Source of the DNA: an uncultured delta proteobacterium
Lineage (GTDB): Bacteria > Desulfobacterota > Desulfobulbia > Desulfobulbales > Desulfocapsaceae
Direction of reading: 5' to 3'
NCBI GenBank assembly: GCA_903875445.1
Contig: CAIQWD010000027.1
Coordinates: forward strand, 1 to 43,222
Length of the DNA stretch: 43,222 nt
Positions 7,984 to 18,127 of the stretch are shown in pieces. The first letter of the stretch is position 1. Every line of letters begins with the position of its first letter. A model generated the notes under the pieces. It had not been told where the DNA came from. It worked only from the letters and a program-made list of their open reading frames with translations, and did no database searches. The position numbers were made by a program, and so were the translations under genes.

Positions 7984-9639
7984 TTGGCATCCATCTCAAC
8001 TTCGCTACAATCGACGATGAAGAAGACAGAGAGACGCACCTGCCGGCTGCTCCCGCCCCTTGTTCTGTTGCTGCTGGTCCTTTTTCCAGGAAACTGTCAT
8101 GCTGCCCTGGATGACGGTTTTGCCGAAGGGATCGCCCTCCTCGCCAGCAAGAGTTTTGCCCAAAAGACGGAAGGAGCGGAAAAAATCGCCGGCAGTGGCG
8201 ATAAAAGGACAGACAAGGTTCTCCGAGCCTTCCTCGACGGGCAGCTTTATTTTACCAAGGAGGGGCAGGTTCTGGTATACGGTGTGCCGGGTAGTGATGG
8301 ACTGCAGGTAACCGATGCCCTGATCGAGACCCCGCTCGGAATAATGAGTGCCGATCAACTCAACAAGATCACCATCAATAACCAACTTCGCGGGCAACTG
8401 AAGACCCTTCTTGCTCGCTTAAGTCTCAGAAGTGCCGATCCGGCTGTACGTCTCGCCGGGGTACGCGAGATGTTCGCCGATATCACTCCCGAGACGGCCA
8501 AGGTTTTTGATGACCTGCGGCAGACGGAAAAAGACGACCGGGTACGCGAGGCGCTCCTGACAGCCTTAGCCCTGGCCGGGGTACGAAGTGCCGATCTCGC
8601 TGAGCGGAAGAAGGGCCTTGTCACTCTAGCCGAAAGCCTCGACCCTGAGGTGCGCAACGAATTGACCCGCCTGATCGGCGAGGAAAAGGACAAGACCCTG
8701 CTGCAAGAGGCGAAACGGTCCCTTGGCAAGATTGAGGCAAAACTTTCTTGGTACGCAAAGCTCGAGACCGTATTTTTCGGCCTGAGTCTCGGCTCGGTTC
8801 TGGTACTGGCAGCCATTGGTCTGGCCATCACCTTTGGGGTAATTGGGGTCATCAACATGGCCCACGGTGAACTGATCATGATTGGTGCCTACACCACCTA
8901 TGTCATGCAGCTCCTCCTGCCGGATGCCTTAGGTGTCGCTTTGGCCCTCTCTGTGCCGGTTGCATTTGTTGTCGCCGCCTTAGTAGGTATTGCTATTGAA
9001 CGCTCAGTGATTCGCTTCCTCTATGGTCGTCCACTGGAGACACTTCTCGCCACCTTTGGCCTCAGTCTGATTCTCCAACAGGCGGTGCGCTCAATTTTCT
9101 CGCCCCTCAACCGCAGCGTGGCTACCCCGGCGTGGATGAGCGGTTCCATTGCCATCAACCCGGTGCTGTCGTTGACCATAAACAGGGTCACCATCTTTGT
9201 CTTCGCCATGCTGGTTTTTGCCGGACTCTTTCTGCTCTTGAAAAAAAGCAGCCTCGGCCTTCAGGTTCGGGCTGTCTCCCAGAATCGGGCGATGGCCAGG
9301 GCCATGGGGGTGCGGGCCTCGCGGGTCGACGCCCTAACCTTCGGTCTTGGCTCTGGGATCGCCGGCATTGCCGGGGTCGCCCTCAGTCAGCTCACTAACG
9401 TCGGGCCAAACCTCGGTCAGTCCTATATCGTCGATTCTTTTATGGTTGTGGTCTTCGGCGGGGTCGGTAACCTGTGGGGCACCTTGGTGGGTGGTCTCGT
9501 CCTGGGAGTCGCCAATAAATTTTTGGAACCGTGGAGCGGGGCGGTACTTGCCAAGATTGTCATTTTGGTCTTCATCATCCTTTTCATTCAGAAGCGTCCC
9601 CAGGGCTTGTTCCCACAACGGGGCCGGGCGGCGGAGTAA
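7984..9639 (+). CDS. urtB: Urea ABC transporter permease UrtB
   Basis: A 551-residue inner-membrane permease. The start is a TTG at 7984 with GGAGAG 9 bases upstream; an in-frame ATG at 8017 has no clear ribosome site but begins the signal-like stretch CRLLPPLVLLLLVLFPGNCHA. Residues about 40-255 form the periplasmic helical-repeat extension typical of UrtB. The LivH-type permease follows: GLAITFGVIGVINMAHGE, ETLLATFGLSLILQQ and MVVVFGGVGNLWGTLVGG. It pairs with UrtC. It ends 4 bases before urtC, indicating translational coupling. Confidence 0.93.
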   Translation: MASISTSLQSTMKKTERRTCRLLPPLVLLLLVLFPGNCHAALDDGFAEGIALLASKSFAQKTEGAEKIAGSGDKRTDKVLRAFLDGQLYFTKEGQVLVYGVPGSDGLQVTDALIETPLGIMSADQLNKITINNQLRGQLKTLLARLSLRSADPAVRLAGVREMFADITPETAKVFDDLRQTEKDDRVREALLTALALAGVRSADLAERKKGLVTLAESLDPEVRNELTRLIGEEKDKTLLQEAKRSLGKIEAKLSWYAKLETVFFGLSLGSVLVLAAIGLAITFGVIGVINMAHGELIMIGAYTTYVMQLLLPDALGVALALSVPVAFVVAALVGIAIERSVIRFLYGRPLETLLATFGLSLILQQAVRSIFSPLNRSVATPAWMSGSIAINPVLSLTINRVTIFVFAMLVFAGLFLLLKKSSLGLQVRAVSQNRAMARAMGVRASRVDALTFGLGSGIAGIAGVALSQLTNVGPNLGQSYIVDSFMVVVFGGVGNLWGTLVGGLVLGVANKFLEPWSGAVLAKIVILVFIILFIQKRPQGLFPQRGRAAE

Positions 9640-9643
9640 GCAT

Positions 9644-10735
9644 ATGACCCACATCGCGAGAATTCTAAAGGATGACCGACCAGGTGCTGCATTACTGATA
9701 ATGCTCCTTGCCGCTAGCGCCGTTGTCCCCTTCTGCAACCTGGCACTGGCGGAAGGCAATCCGCTGCATCTCCCCACCTACAGCATGACCCTGTGGGGCA
9801 AATATCTGTGCTACGCCCTGCTGGCGGTGTCCGTCGATCTCATCTGGGGCTATCTCGGTATTCTCAGCCTTGGTCATGGGGCATTTTTCGCCCTCGGCGG
9901 TTATGCCATGGGTATGTACCTGATGCGCCAGATCGGTGGCCGCGGAGTCTATGGTAACCCTGTGTTGCCGGACTTCATGGTTTTTCTCAATTGGAAGGAA
10001 CTGCCCTGGTTTTGGCATGGGTTTCAGTGGTTTTGGTTTGCAGCCCTGATGGTGGTAGCAGTGCCATCGGCACTTGCCTTTGTTTTCGGGCGCTTCGCCT
10101 TTCGTTCGCGGGTCACCGGGGTCTATTTGTCGATCATCACCCAGGCCCTGACCTATGCCCTGCTGCTGGCCTTTTTTAGAAACGAGATGGGCTTCGGCGG
10201 CAATAACGGGCTCACCGATTTCAAAGATATCTTAGGGTTTAGCCTTCAGGAAGATGCAACCCGGGCCGGGCTCTTTGCCCTTTCGGCCCTGGCCCTTGCG
10301 GCAGGCTATCTCGCCTGTCGCCTGATTACCGCCTCCCGGCTCGGCATGGCCTGCACCGCCATCCGCGACCAAGAGTCCCGCCTGCGTTTCGTCGGCTACC
10401 GGGTCGAGAACATCAAACTCTGGGTCTTCACCTTTTCCGCGGCCCTGGCGGGAATAGCAGGGGCGCTCTACGTACCCCAGGTGGGAATCATCAACCCCAC
10501 CGAGTTCTCGCCACTGAACTCCATTGAGATAGTTATCATGGTGGCGGTTGGTGGTCGGGCGAGCCTCTACGGCGCGGTGGCCGGGGCGATTCTCGTCAAT
10601 GCAGCCAAGAGCTGGCTCACCGTAGCCTTCCCCGATGCCTGGCTGTTTGGCCTCGGTGCTTTGTTTGTGTTCGTCACCCTTTTTCTGCCCTACGGCGTGG
10701 TTGGATTGATTCGCAAGAAGGGGAAAAGATCATGA
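9644..10735 (+). CDS. urtC: Urea ABC transporter permease UrtC
   Basis: A 363-residue LivM-type permease. The ATG at 9644 was chosen for the GGAG at 9632-9635 and the 4-base gap from urtB; the frame is open far upstream inside urtB. Around eight to ten membrane segments are apparent. Diagnostic stretches: DLIWGYLGILSLGHGAFFALGGYAMG, FGGNNGLTDF, and ACTAIRDQESRLRFVGY, the loop that contacts the ATPase. It overlaps urtD by 4 bases (ATGA). Confidence 0.93.
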   Translation: MTHIARILKDDRPGAALLIMLLAASAVVPFCNLALAEGNPLHLPTYSMTLWGKYLCYALLAVSVDLIWGYLGILSLGHGAFFALGGYAMGMYLMRQIGGRGVYGNPVLPDFMVFLNWKELPWFWHGFQWFWFAALMVVAVPSALAFVFGRFAFRSRVTGVYLSIITQALTYALLLAFFRNEMGFGGNNGLTDFKDILGFSLQEDATRAGLFALSALALAAGYLACRLITASRLGMACTAIRDQESRLRFVGYRVENIKLWVFTFSAALAGIAGALYVPQVGIINPTEFSPLNSIEIVIMVAVGGRASLYGAVAGAILVNAAKSWLTVAFPDAWLFGLGALFVFVTLFLPYGVVGLIRKKGKRS

Positions 10736-11571
10736 CCGCAAGAGACCGACTGCGCGCCATCTTCGGCATTGAGGATCCGATAATCTTTCCAATCCCGGAG
10801 AGTTCTCCCGAACTTGATCTTCGGCACGGTGTCATCCTCTATCTGGAGGGGATAAGTGTCAGTTTTGACGGGTTCAAGGCAATCGACGATCTCAATCTCT
10901 ATATCGATGACGGAGAACTGCGTTGCGTCATCGGTCCTAACGGGGCCGGCAAAACGACGATGATGGACATCATCACCGGCAAGACCAAACCCGACAGCGG
11001 TTCCGCCTGGTTCGGCGGCACCATCGACCTGCTGCAGATGGACGAACCGGGAATCGCCGAGGCGGGTATCGGCCGCAAATTTCAGAAGCCCACGGTCTTT
11101 GAGGAACTCATCGTTCACAGCAATCTTGAACTGGCCATGGCCGGCAATAAAGCAGCATGGCCGACCTTTTTGGCTCGACTCGATGATGGGCAAAAGGATC
11201 GGATAAACGAGACCCTGAAATTGATCAACCTGGAAAGCCTTACCAAAACCAAGGCCGGGTCTCTCTCCCACGGCCAGAAACAGTGGTTGGAGATCGGTAT
11301 GCTGTTGATGCAGAATCCGAAATTACTGTTAATCGATGAACCGGTGGCCGGCATGACCCAACAGGAAATGGAGCGGACGGCGGAGTTGCTGACCAGTCTT
11401 GCCGGCAGTCACTCAGTGGTGGTGGTTGAACACGATATGGATTTCATCCGTTCCATCGCCCGAAAGGTATCGGTGCTGCACCAGGGCAGGATTCTCGCCG
11501 AGGGAACCATGGATGAGGTCCAGAACAATCAACAGGTGATCGAGGTTTATCTGGGGGAATACCCATGCTGA
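10732..11571 (+). CDS. urtD: Urea ABC transporter ATP-binding protein UrtD
   Basis: A 279-residue LivG-type ATPase. Walker A GPNGAGKTT lies at residues 68-76, the signature LSHGQKQWLEIGMLL follows, then Walker B LLLIDEPVAGM and the H-loop VVVVEHDMDF. The N-terminal extension of about 35 residues is usual for UrtD. The start overlaps the urtC stop by 4 bases and its own end overlaps urtE by 7 bases, so urtCDE are translationally coupled. Confidence 0.95.
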   Translation: MTARDRLRAIFGIEDPIIFPIPESSPELDLRHGVILYLEGISVSFDGFKAIDDLNLYIDDGELRCVIGPNGAGKTTMMDIITGKTKPDSGSAWFGGTIDLLQMDEPGIAEAGIGRKFQKPTVFEELIVHSNLELAMAGNKAAWPTFLARLDDGQKDRINETLKLINLESLTKTKAGSLSHGQKQWLEIGMLLMQNPKLLLIDEPVAGMTQQEMERTAELLTSLAGSHSVVVVEHDMDFIRSIARKVSVLHQGRILAEGTMDEVQNNQQVIEVYLGEYPC

Positions 11572-12260
11572 GCGTTGCAAAACTCAACCAATTCTACGGC
11601 GAGAGTCATACCCTCTGGGACATCGACCTGGCGGTTGCCGCCGGGCAATGCACCTGCCTTATGGGCCGTAACGGGGTTGGCAAGACCACCCTCTTGTCCT
11701 GCATCATGGGGCTTCTTGTCCCAAGGTCGGGCGAGGTCCTTTTCGAGGGCCGGGGAATCTCCCGGACCCCTGTGGAAAAAAGGGCGGACATGGGTATCGG
11801 CTATGTGCCGCAGGGGCGGCAGATCTTTCCCCTGCTGACAGTCCGGGAAAACCTGGAGATCGGCCTTGCCTGCCGAAAAGGCAAAAAGAAAGCCATCCCC
11901 GAATTGGTATTCGACCTTTTCCCGGTGCTAAGGGAGATGCTTAGTCGACGGGGAGGCGACCTCTCCGGCGGTCAGCAGCAACAACTAGCCATCGGCCGGG
12001 CCTTGGTTCTGGAGCCGAGACTGCTCATCCTCGATGAACCGACGGAAGGGATTCAACCGAATATCGTCCAAGAGATCGGTGAGATCATCGGCCGGTTGCA
12101 GCGCGACCTCGGGATGACCATCCTCCTGGTCGAACAAAAGCTGAAGTTTGTTCGGGCGGTGGCCGACTGTTTTGCCATCCTTGATAGGGGGCGGGCAGTG
12201 GCCACGGGGCCGATCGACGGACTGCACGAGGGATTGATTAAGGAGTATCTGACGGTATGA
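11565..12260 (+). CDS. urtE: Urea ABC transporter ATP-binding protein UrtE
   Basis: A 231-residue LivF-type ATPase. Walker A GRNGVGKTT at residues 34-42, Q-loop IGYVPQGRQIFP, signature LSGGQQQQLAIGRAL, Walker B LLILDEPTEGIQPNIV and H-loop TILLVEQ. With UrtD it drives urea import. It overlaps ureD by 4 bases (ATGA), so importer and urease genes form one transcription and translation unit. Confidence 0.95.
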   Translation: MLSVAKLNQFYGESHTLWDIDLAVAAGQCTCLMGRNGVGKTTLLSCIMGLLVPRSGEVLFEGRGISRTPVEKRADMGIGYVPQGRQIFPLLTVRENLEIGLACRKGKKKAIPELVFDLFPVLREMLSRRGGDLSGGQQQQLAIGRALVLEPRLLILDEPTEGIQPNIVQEIGEIIGRLQRDLGMTILLVEQKLKFVRAVADCFAILDRGRAVATGPIDGLHEGLIKEYLTV

Positions 12261-13093
12261 GAACGGTTGCGGTAAAACCTGAGACGAGCGGCTGGCGGGC
12301 GGAATTGCGCTTGGCCTATGCCGTAGCGGGTGAAACAACCATTCTCGCCGACAACCGCCACCGGGGACCGCTCCGGGTGCAGCGACCGCTTTACCCGGAA
12401 GACGGGGTTTGCCATACCTGCATCCTTCATCCGCCCGGCGGGGTGGTCGGAGGCGACAGTCTGCATCTGGAGCTGGCGGTGCACCCGGGCGCCCATGCGC
12501 TGCTCACTACGCCGGGGGCCACCAAGTTCTATCGCTCCGGAGGTCGGCCTGCCTCGCAGCGCCAGATTCTGACGGTTCGTGACGGAACTCTCGAATGGCT
12601 GCCCCAGGAGACCATTGCCTTTCCAGGGGCTGAGGCTGAGCTCGTCACCGAGGTGCGCCTGGAGGGGGGCGCAAAATATATTGGCTGGGAGATCCTCTGT
12701 CTTGGTTTGCCTACCAGGGGAGAAGCCTTTACCACTGGACGCTTTGAGGGTCGGTTAGCCCTCTATCGGGATGGTCGGCCACTTTTTATCGATCGGCTGC
12801 GGGTGACGGGTGCGGGGGATTTGGACAGTGTGATCGGGTTGCGTCGCTCCCCTGTCACCGGCTGCTTTCTCGCCACTGGAGTGAGTCGCGAAATAGCTGA
12901 GGAACTGGGCGCTTCACTGTCGCGGCAAGGTGGCGATTTAACCGGGCTCACCCTCCTTGGCGAAGTGCTGGTCGCCCGCTATCTCGGAGATTCAGGAGTA
13001 ACCGCCCGGGAGTTTTTCACAGATTTGTGGACAAGGCTGCGCCCTCGTCTGCTTGGAAGGAACGTCTGCCCGCCAAGGATTTGGTCAACATAA
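12257..13093 (+). CDS. ureD: Urease accessory protein UreD (UreH)
   Basis: A 278-residue scaffold for nickel-centre assembly on apo-urease together with UreF and UreG. Family hallmarks visible: GPLRVQRPLYPE, CHTCILHPPGGVVGGDSL, LLTTPGATKFYRS and LEWLPQETIAFPGAEA. The start overlaps the urtE stop. The gene ends 18 bases before ureA. Length is normal for the family. Confidence 0.95.
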   Translation: MRTVAVKPETSGWRAELRLAYAVAGETTILADNRHRGPLRVQRPLYPEDGVCHTCILHPPGGVVGGDSLHLELAVHPGAHALLTTPGATKFYRSGGRPASQRQILTVRDGTLEWLPQETIAFPGAEAELVTEVRLEGGAKYIGWEILCLGLPTRGEAFTTGRFEGRLALYRDGRPLFIDRLRVTGAGDLDSVIGLRRSPVTGCFLATGVSREIAEELGASLSRQGGDLTGLTLLGEVLVARYLGDSGVTAREFFTDLWTRLRPRLLGRNVCPPRIWST

Positions 13094-13111
13094 GAAAAGG
13101 ACGAAAAAACA

Positions 13112-13414
13112 ATGGAACTTACACCAAGGGAAAAGGACAAACTCCTGTTGTTTACCGCGGCGCTTTTAGCCGAACGGCGCATGGCCCGCGGGCTGAAACT
13201 CAACTATCCGGAAGCGGTGGCCTATATCAGCGGGGCGCTGCTGGAAGGCGCCCGCGACGGACGGACGGTGGCTGAGTTGATGGCCGAAGGTCGAACCCTG
13301 TTGACCCGCGACCAGGTGATGGAAGGGGTGGCGGAAATGGTCGAGGAGGTTCAGGTCGAGGCCACTTTCCCGGACGGTACCAAGCTGGTAACGGTGCATA
13401 CACCGATCCGTTAA
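13112..13414 (+). CDS. ureA: Urease gamma subunit
   Basis: A 100-residue protein that starts [23 protein letters not shown]. It contains [21 protein letters not shown] and [17 protein letters not shown]-like text (read here as [17 protein letters not shown]), all typical of UreA. It is a separate gamma gene, so the enzyme is the three-subunit bacterial type (UreABC) and not the fused Helicobacter or plant type. Confidence 0.97.
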   Translation: MELTPREKDKLLLFTAALLAERRMARGLKLNYPEAVAYISGALLEGARDGRTVAELMAEGRTLLTRDQVMEGVAEMVEEVQVEATFPDGTKLVTVHTPIR

Positions 13415-13440
13415 CGTTTTTAAAACACAAGGAGAACGAC

Positions 13441-13758
13441 ATGATTCCGGGAGAAATGGTTACAGCGGAAGGGGAGATTCAGCTCAATGTCGGCCGGACC
13501 ACGGTGCTGATGGAGGTAGCGAATAACGGCGACCGGCCGATTCAGGTCGGCTCGCACTATCATTTCTATGAGACCAACGAGTCCCTCGTATTCGATCGTG
13601 AAGCGGCGCGCGGCTTTCGTCTCAATATCGCCGCCGGAACGGCGGTACGCTTCGAGCCGGGGCAAAAACGCCGAATCGAATTGGTGGCCTATGCCGGAGA
13701 TCGGCGGGTCTACGGATTTAACGGGGCGGTGATGGGGCCTCTGGAGGATGGACTATGA
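13441..13758 (+). CDS. ureB: Urease beta subunit
   Basis: A 105-residue protein beginning [19 protein letters not shown], with [19 protein letters not shown] and [14 protein letters not shown], standard for UreB. An AAGGAGAACG ribosome site precedes the ATG. It overlaps ureC by 4 bases (ATGA at 13755), so the beta and alpha subunits are translationally coupled. Confidence 0.97.
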   Translation: MIPGEMVTAEGEIQLNVGRTTVLMEVANNGDRPIQVGSHYHFYETNESLVFDREAARGFRLNIAAGTAVRFEPGQKRRIELVAYAGDRRVYGFNGAVMGPLEDGL

Positions 13759-15458
13759 CAACGATGACGAGACGGGCCTATGCCGAGATGTTCGGGCCGA
13801 CTGTCGGTGACAAGGTACGGCTTGCCGATACCGAACTGTGGATGATGGTCGAGGAGGATCGGACCATTTACGGCGATGAGGTTAAGTTCGGTGGCGGCAA
13901 GGTAATCAGAGACGGCATGGGCCAGAGCCAGCGTGTCTCTCAGGAAACCGCCGACCTGGTGATCACCAACGCCCTGATCCTCGACCATTGGGGAATCATC
14001 AAGGCCGATATCGGTATCAAAAACGGGCGGATCAGCGGCATCGGCAAAGCCGGGAATCCGGATGTCCAGCCGGGAGTGACAATCGTCATCGGTCCCGGCA
14101 CCGAGGCCCTGGCCGGAGAGGGGATGATTGTCACCGCCGGGGGAGTCGATTCCCATATCCATTTCATCTGTCCGCAGCAGGTGGAGGAGGCTCTCAGCAG
14201 CGGTATAACCACCATGCTGGGCGGCGGCACCGGCCCGGCCACCGGCACCAACGCCACTACCTGCACGCCAGGCCCGTGGAATATCAGTCGCATGCTCCAG
14301 GCGGCGGAAGGTCTCCCGATGAACCTCGGTTTCATGGGAAAAGGCAACGCCAGCCTGCCGGAGGGACTGATCGAACAGGTGAGGGCCGGTGCGATGGGAC
14401 TGAAGCTCCACGAGGATTGGGGGACGACGCCGGCGGCCATCGATAACTGTCTGGCAGTAGCCGATGCCATGGATGTTCAGGTGGCGATCCACACCGATAC
14501 TCTGAACGAATCAGGCTTTGTCGAAAAAACCATCGCCGCCTTCAAAGATCGGGCTATTCACACCTTCCATACCGAGGGGGCCGGTGGCGGGCATGCGCCG
14601 GACATTATCAAGGCCTGCGGTCGGGCCAACGTACTGCCATCGTCTACCAATCCGACGCGGCCTTACACCATAAATACCATTGATGAGCACCTCGACATGC
14701 TCATGGTCTGCCATCACCTTGACCCGAAAATCGCCGAGGACGTTGCCTTTGCCGAGTCGCGCATTCGTCGGGAAACCATCGCCGCCGAGGATATTCTCCA
14801 CGACCTGGGAGCTTTTTCCATGATCTCCTCAGATTCACAGGCCATGGGTCGGGTGGGCGAGGTGATCCTTCGAACCTGGCAGACCGCCCATAAAATGAAG
14901 GTACAGAGGGGCAGCCTTGGTCCCGACCCAGCTGGTCACGATAATTTTCGGATCAAGCGCTATGTCGCCAAGTACACCATCAATCCGGCGATCACCCACG
15001 GCATTTCCCACGATGTTGGCTCAGTCGAGACAGGCAAGCTCGCCGATCTGGTGCTCTGGAAACCTGCGCTTTTCGGGGTTAAACCGAGCCTCATTATCAA
15101 AGGGGGGATGATCGCCGCCGCCGCTATGGGCGACGCTAATGCCTCCATTCCATCTCCTCAACCGGTGCACTATCGACCGATGTTCGGGGCCTTTGGCTTG
15201 GCTCTGCCGGCTACCACTATGACCTTTATCTCGGCAGCGGCCGCCGGCGAAGGGTTGGCGGAGCGGCTCGGTCTCAAATCGCTTCTTGGTATTGTCGGCA
15301 ATTGCCGGAAAATCGGCAAAAAGGATATGATCCATAACGACTACCTGCCGCAGATTGAGGTGGATCCGCAGACCTACCAGGTGCGGGCGGACGGCCTGCT
15401 CCTGGCCTGTGAACCGGCACAGGTTTTGCCCATGGCCCAGCGCTATTTTTTGTTTTGA
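13755..15458 (+). CDS. ureC: Urease alpha (catalytic) subunit
   Basis: A 567-residue nickel amidohydrolase that converts urea to ammonia and carbamate. The key residues are all present: His134 and His136 in DSHIHFICP, the lysine to be carbamylated Lys217 in LKLHEDWG, a nickel His in [12 protein letters not shown], another in [13 protein letters not shown], the catalytic His in MVCHHLD, and the Asp in SSDSQAMGR. Length is exactly typical and nothing suggests inactivation. The product ammonia would feed nitrogen metabolism under the same control as N2 fixation. Confidence 0.98.
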   Translation: MTTMTRRAYAEMFGPTVGDKVRLADTELWMMVEEDRTIYGDEVKFGGGKVIRDGMGQSQRVSQETADLVITNALILDHWGIIKADIGIKNGRISGIGKAGNPDVQPGVTIVIGPGTEALAGEGMIVTAGGVDSHIHFICPQQVEEALSSGITTMLGGGTGPATGTNATTCTPGPWNISRMLQAAEGLPMNLGFMGKGNASLPEGLIEQVRAGAMGLKLHEDWGTTPAAIDNCLAVADAMDVQVAIHTDTLNESGFVEKTIAAFKDRAIHTFHTEGAGGGHAPDIIKACGRANVLPSSTNPTRPYTINTIDEHLDMLMVCHHLDPKIAEDVAFAESRIRRETIAAEDILHDLGAFSMISSDSQAMGRVGEVILRTWQTAHKMKVQRGSLGPDPAGHDNFRIKRYVAKYTINPAITHGISHDVGSVETGKLADLVLWKPALFGVKPSLIIKGGMIAAAAMGDANASIPSPQPVHYRPMFGAFGLALPATTMTFISAAAAGEGLAERLGLKSLLGIVGNCRKIGKKDMIHNDYLPQIEVDPQTYQVRADGLLLACEPAQVLPMAQRYFLF

Positions 15459-15504
15459 TAAATGGACAAGATAAACAATGAACTGCAGGGGGAAGAGTAC
15501 CAAT

Positions 15505-15987
15505 ATGATGACGCTCATTGCCAAAAGAAAGAGTGCCGATGATATCCGTTTTAGCGTTTGTCTGCCCTGGGAGAAACGGATTAAAAGCCGCTTACTGGTG
15601 CAGCTTGACAGCGGCGAGGAGGCCTCGATTATTTTGCCGCGCGGCACAGTTCTGCGGGGCGGTGACGTGCTCGCGACTGAAGACGGGGTTGCCGTGGTTG
15701 TGAGAGCAGCACCGGAAAAGGTGTCCACTGTCCGGACCGCCGGACCTTTGCGGCTTGCCCGGCTGTGCTACCATCTTGGCAACCGTCATGTGGACATTGA
15801 GATCGGTGGCGGCTATCTCAGGTACATTCATGATCATGTGCTGGACTCTATGGTACTCGGCTTGGGTGGTGAGGTAATTGTCGAGGAGATGCCTTTCGAG
15901 CCTGAATACGGGGCGTACGGAGGACATGGGAAGGGCGGGCATGGTACTCACAGCGAGCACGAAAGTGGCCACGATGCCGTCTCTTGA
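15505..15987 (+). CDS. ureE: Urease accessory protein UreE (nickel metallochaperone)
   Basis: A 160-residue protein. I take the ATG at 15505 because GGGGAAGAG lies upstream at workable spacing; an upstream ATG at 15478 is alternative. The N-terminal domain includes ASIILPRGTVLRGGDVL. The C-terminal domain contains CYHLGNRHVDIEI, with the conserved His that binds nickel at the dimer interface. The tail is His-rich (GGHGKGGHGTHSEHESGH), a nickel store as in Klebsiella UreE. The 3' end overlaps ureF. Confidence 0.9.
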   Translation: MMTLIAKRKSADDIRFSVCLPWEKRIKSRLLVQLDSGEEASIILPRGTVLRGGDVLATEDGVAVVVRAAPEKVSTVRTAGPLRLARLCYHLGNRHVDIEIGGGYLRYIHDHVLDSMVLGLGGEVIVEEMPFEPEYGAYGGHGKGGHGTHSEHESGHDAVS

Positions 15988-16651
15988 TCCTTCCCTGATT
16001 CGCCTCTTTCAGCTGATCAGCCCCGGCCTGCCCACCGGGGCGTTCAGTTATTCCCAGGGGCTCGAATGGGCGGTGGAGGAAGGATGGGTCCACGACCGGG
16101 AAAGCCTTGGTAAATGGCTGGACGAGGTCATGGTTCATTGCCTGGGCATGGTTGATATTCCGATCCTTGGCCTTATGTACCTCGCCTGCCGGGAAGGCGA
16201 CATGCAGATGCTTGATGCCCGGTGCGATCTGCTCCTCGCCTGTCGCGAGAGTCGTGAGTTTCTTCTGGAAGAAGGTCAGCGAGGCCGAGCAATGGTGGTT
16301 CTCCTCGCCGGTCTCGGGGTAGTGAATGACGGTCGGTGGAAGAAGGTGCTCAGCCGGAGTCAGTTGGCCGGTTTTGCCTATGCTGCCGAGGCCTGGGGGA
16401 TCGAACTGCGGTTGGCCGCCATCGGCTATCTCTTTGCCTGGCTGGAAAATCAGGTGCTGACCGGGGTAAAGATCATTCCCTTGGGCCAGACCGCCGGTCA
16501 GCAGCTTCTCCTGGAGCTGGGTGGGAAGATCGATCTTGTGGTCAAGCATGGCCTTGCTCTTTCTGAGGAGTCGATCGGTGCTTCTGCTCCGGCTCTGGCG
16601 ATCGCTTCCATGTTACATGAGAACCAATATACCCGGCTATACCGGTCGTAA
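15974..16651 (+). CDS. ureF: Urease accessory protein UreF
   Basis: A 225-residue all-helical UreG-binding protein needed for nickel loading. The family opening [24 protein letters not shown] is clear, with [13 protein letters not shown] and [22 protein letters not shown] further on. The start is uncertain: ATG 15974 best matches the family N-terminus, ATG 15941 lies after a GGGAAGGGCGGG run. Both overlap the end of ureE, which implies translational coupling. Confidence 0.9.
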   Translation: MPSLDPSLIRLFQLISPGLPTGAFSYSQGLEWAVEEGWVHDRESLGKWLDEVMVHCLGMVDIPILGLMYLACREGDMQMLDARCDLLLACRESREFLLEEGQRGRAMVVLLAGLGVVNDGRWKKVLSRSQLAGFAYAAEAWGIELRLAAIGYLFAWLENQVLTGVKIIPLGQTAGQQLLLELGGKIDLVVKHGLALSEESIGASAPALAIASMLHENQYTRLYRS

Positions 16652-16664
16652 GAGGAGAAGAAGA

Positions 16665-17294
16665 ATGGCAGGACAGAATAATTCAAGCGTGTTACGGGTG
16701 GGGGTCGGCGGGCCAGTGGGATCCGGCAAGACCGCCCTGGTCGAGGCCCTGTGTCGCCGACTGGCCGGGCGCTACCGGTTGGCAGTAGTCACCAATGATA
16801 TCTATACCCGAGAGGATCAGGAGTTTCTTATTCGCAGCAAGGTACTTCCGGCCGAGCGTATCATCGGGGTGGAAACCGGCGGTTGCCCGCATACGGCTAT
16901 CCGCGAGGATGCCTCGATGAATCTTGCTGCCATCGACGAATTGATCACCCGTTTTCCTGACCTGGAGCTGATTTTCGTCGAGAGCGGCGGCGACAACCTG
17001 AGTGCCACCTTCAGTCCGGAATTGGCGGATCTAGCGATCTATGTCATTGATGTGGCGGCTGGTGATAAAATCCCGCGTAAGGGCGGGCCGGGTATTACCC
17101 GCTCCGATCTTCTGGTGATCAACAAGATCGACCTCGCCCCCCTGGTCGGTGCCTCGCTGTCGGTAATGGACGCCGACACCAAAAGAATGCGCGGCAATCG
17201 TCCCTACACCTTCGCCAATATGAAGACCGGTCAGGGACTGGAAGAAATCATCGCTTTTATTGAACGGGAAGGAATGCTGAAGAATAGGTCTTGA
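16665..17294 (+). CDS. ureG: Urease accessory GTPase UreG
   Basis: A 209-residue SIMIBI GTPase that powers nickel delivery to urease. The start at 16665 has an AGAGGAG site. P-loop GPVGSGKT lies near residue 16, then [12 protein letters not shown], the nickel-binding Cys-Pro-His motif in [29 protein letters not shown], and the guanine motif NKIDLAP. Last gene of the urea block; no terminator hairpin with a T-run was seen directly after it. Confidence 0.96.
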   Translation: MAGQNNSSVLRVGVGGPVGSGKTALVEALCRRLAGRYRLAVVTNDIYTREDQEFLIRSKVLPAERIIGVETGGCPHTAIREDASMNLAAIDELITRFPDLELIFVESGGDNLSATFSPELADLAIYVIDVAAGDKIPRKGGPGITRSDLLVINKIDLAPLVGASLSVMDADTKRMRGNRPYTFANMKTGQGLEEIIAFIEREGMLKNRS

Positions 17295-17357
17295 TTTCTG
17301 CACATGCTGATTGTAGCCTTGCCCGATTGTTCAGCGTATCCAGACGAGGAATCAGAC

Positions 17358-17897
17358 ATGACAGAGAAAAACGATTCATTTCCTTTGCCGGAATTGCAAA
17401 TATTAAAAGGTTTCAAAGACGAGCAAGCATCTGCTATACATTACGCCGGGTGGCTGGTGGATGGTCGCGCCGGCGGTCTCATTGTCGGAAGAAAGTATCC
17501 CTCCGACAGTATTTTATGTTTTGTTCGACACCCCGACGGCAGTTTTTCTAACATACTTGTTGAAGGCTTTGAGTATATAATAAACCCATACGCGGCTGCG
17601 AACAATCAAACAAGGCTGCAAGAGCTCAATGCGTTTGAGAACGAATATCCTCCCTTAATTGAAATTCCTCTTAGTCTTGCCAGCAGAATTATAAACACCT
17701 CGGCAGAACCTGAAGACAAATTCATACTTCTGACGTTTGGTTCTTTCATAATAAACCAAAGAGCCACGGCAAAACACTTCGCAGAGCTGGAGGAGATCAA
17801 CAACAGCTTGAACAAGCATAATATTTTTGATAAAAACTTTTTAAATCCGGATTACTGGGACGAAAACGGCAATTTCAAAAAAAAGCCTCCTCGGTAG
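17358..17897 (+). CDS. Hypothetical protein
   Basis: A 179-residue protein from an ATG with GAGGA 7 bases upstream; the frame is open to an ATG at 17304. No family recognised. It is soluble, beginning MTEKNDSFPLPELQILKGF, with AGWLVDGRAGGLIVGRKYPSDSILCF, which could be a beta-rich domain, and a charged C-terminal tail ending NFKKKPPR. Base composition is more AT-rich than the urease genes before it. It is closed by a good terminator. It starts the accessory stretch between the urea and nif blocks. Confidence 0.6.
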   Translation: MTEKNDSFPLPELQILKGFKDEQASAIHYAGWLVDGRAGGLIVGRKYPSDSILCFVRHPDGSFSNILVEGFEYIINPYAAANNQTRLQELNAFENEYPPLIEIPLSLASRIINTSAEPEDKFILLTFGSFIINQRATAKHFAELEEINNSLNKHNIFDKNFLNPDYWDENGNFKKKPPR

Positions 17898-17990
17898 AGC
17901 AGGCACTTGTTGCGTTGGAGCGGCGTTATAGTGTGGCTCCGGTCTTCGCACCATTTGTTTGTACATAGACTTTTTTGGAAGTCCACTTAC

Positions 17991-18021
17991 CCCGCAGCCA
18001 GCATGGTTTGCGGGTTTTTTT
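17991..18021 (+). terminator. Intrinsic terminator
   Basis: CCCGCA-GCCA-GCA-TGGT-T-TGCGGG followed directly by TTTTTTT. It ends transcription of the hypothetical gene, and possibly of read-through from the urease operon, ahead of the next promoter. Confidence 0.85.
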
Positions 18022-18066
18022 ATCCCAGGTCGTCCGGAATAGAACAGGAGTTTCGGGGAATAGGTG

Positions 18067-18095
18067 TTGCATAGCCAAAATATATGGTGCATAAT
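18067..18095 (+). promoter_or_regulatory. Putative sigma70 promoter for the DUF4143 ATPase gene
   Basis: TTGCAT (18067-18072), a 17-base spacer and CATAAT (18090-18095). The predicted start near 18102 lies 26 bases before the ATG, leaving room for the GGAG at 18119-18122. Short inverted ATATGG/CCATA elements surround it and could be an operator. Confidence 0.5.
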
Positions 18096-18127
18096 TCCAT
18101 AAATTAATATGAATATATGGAGTGACC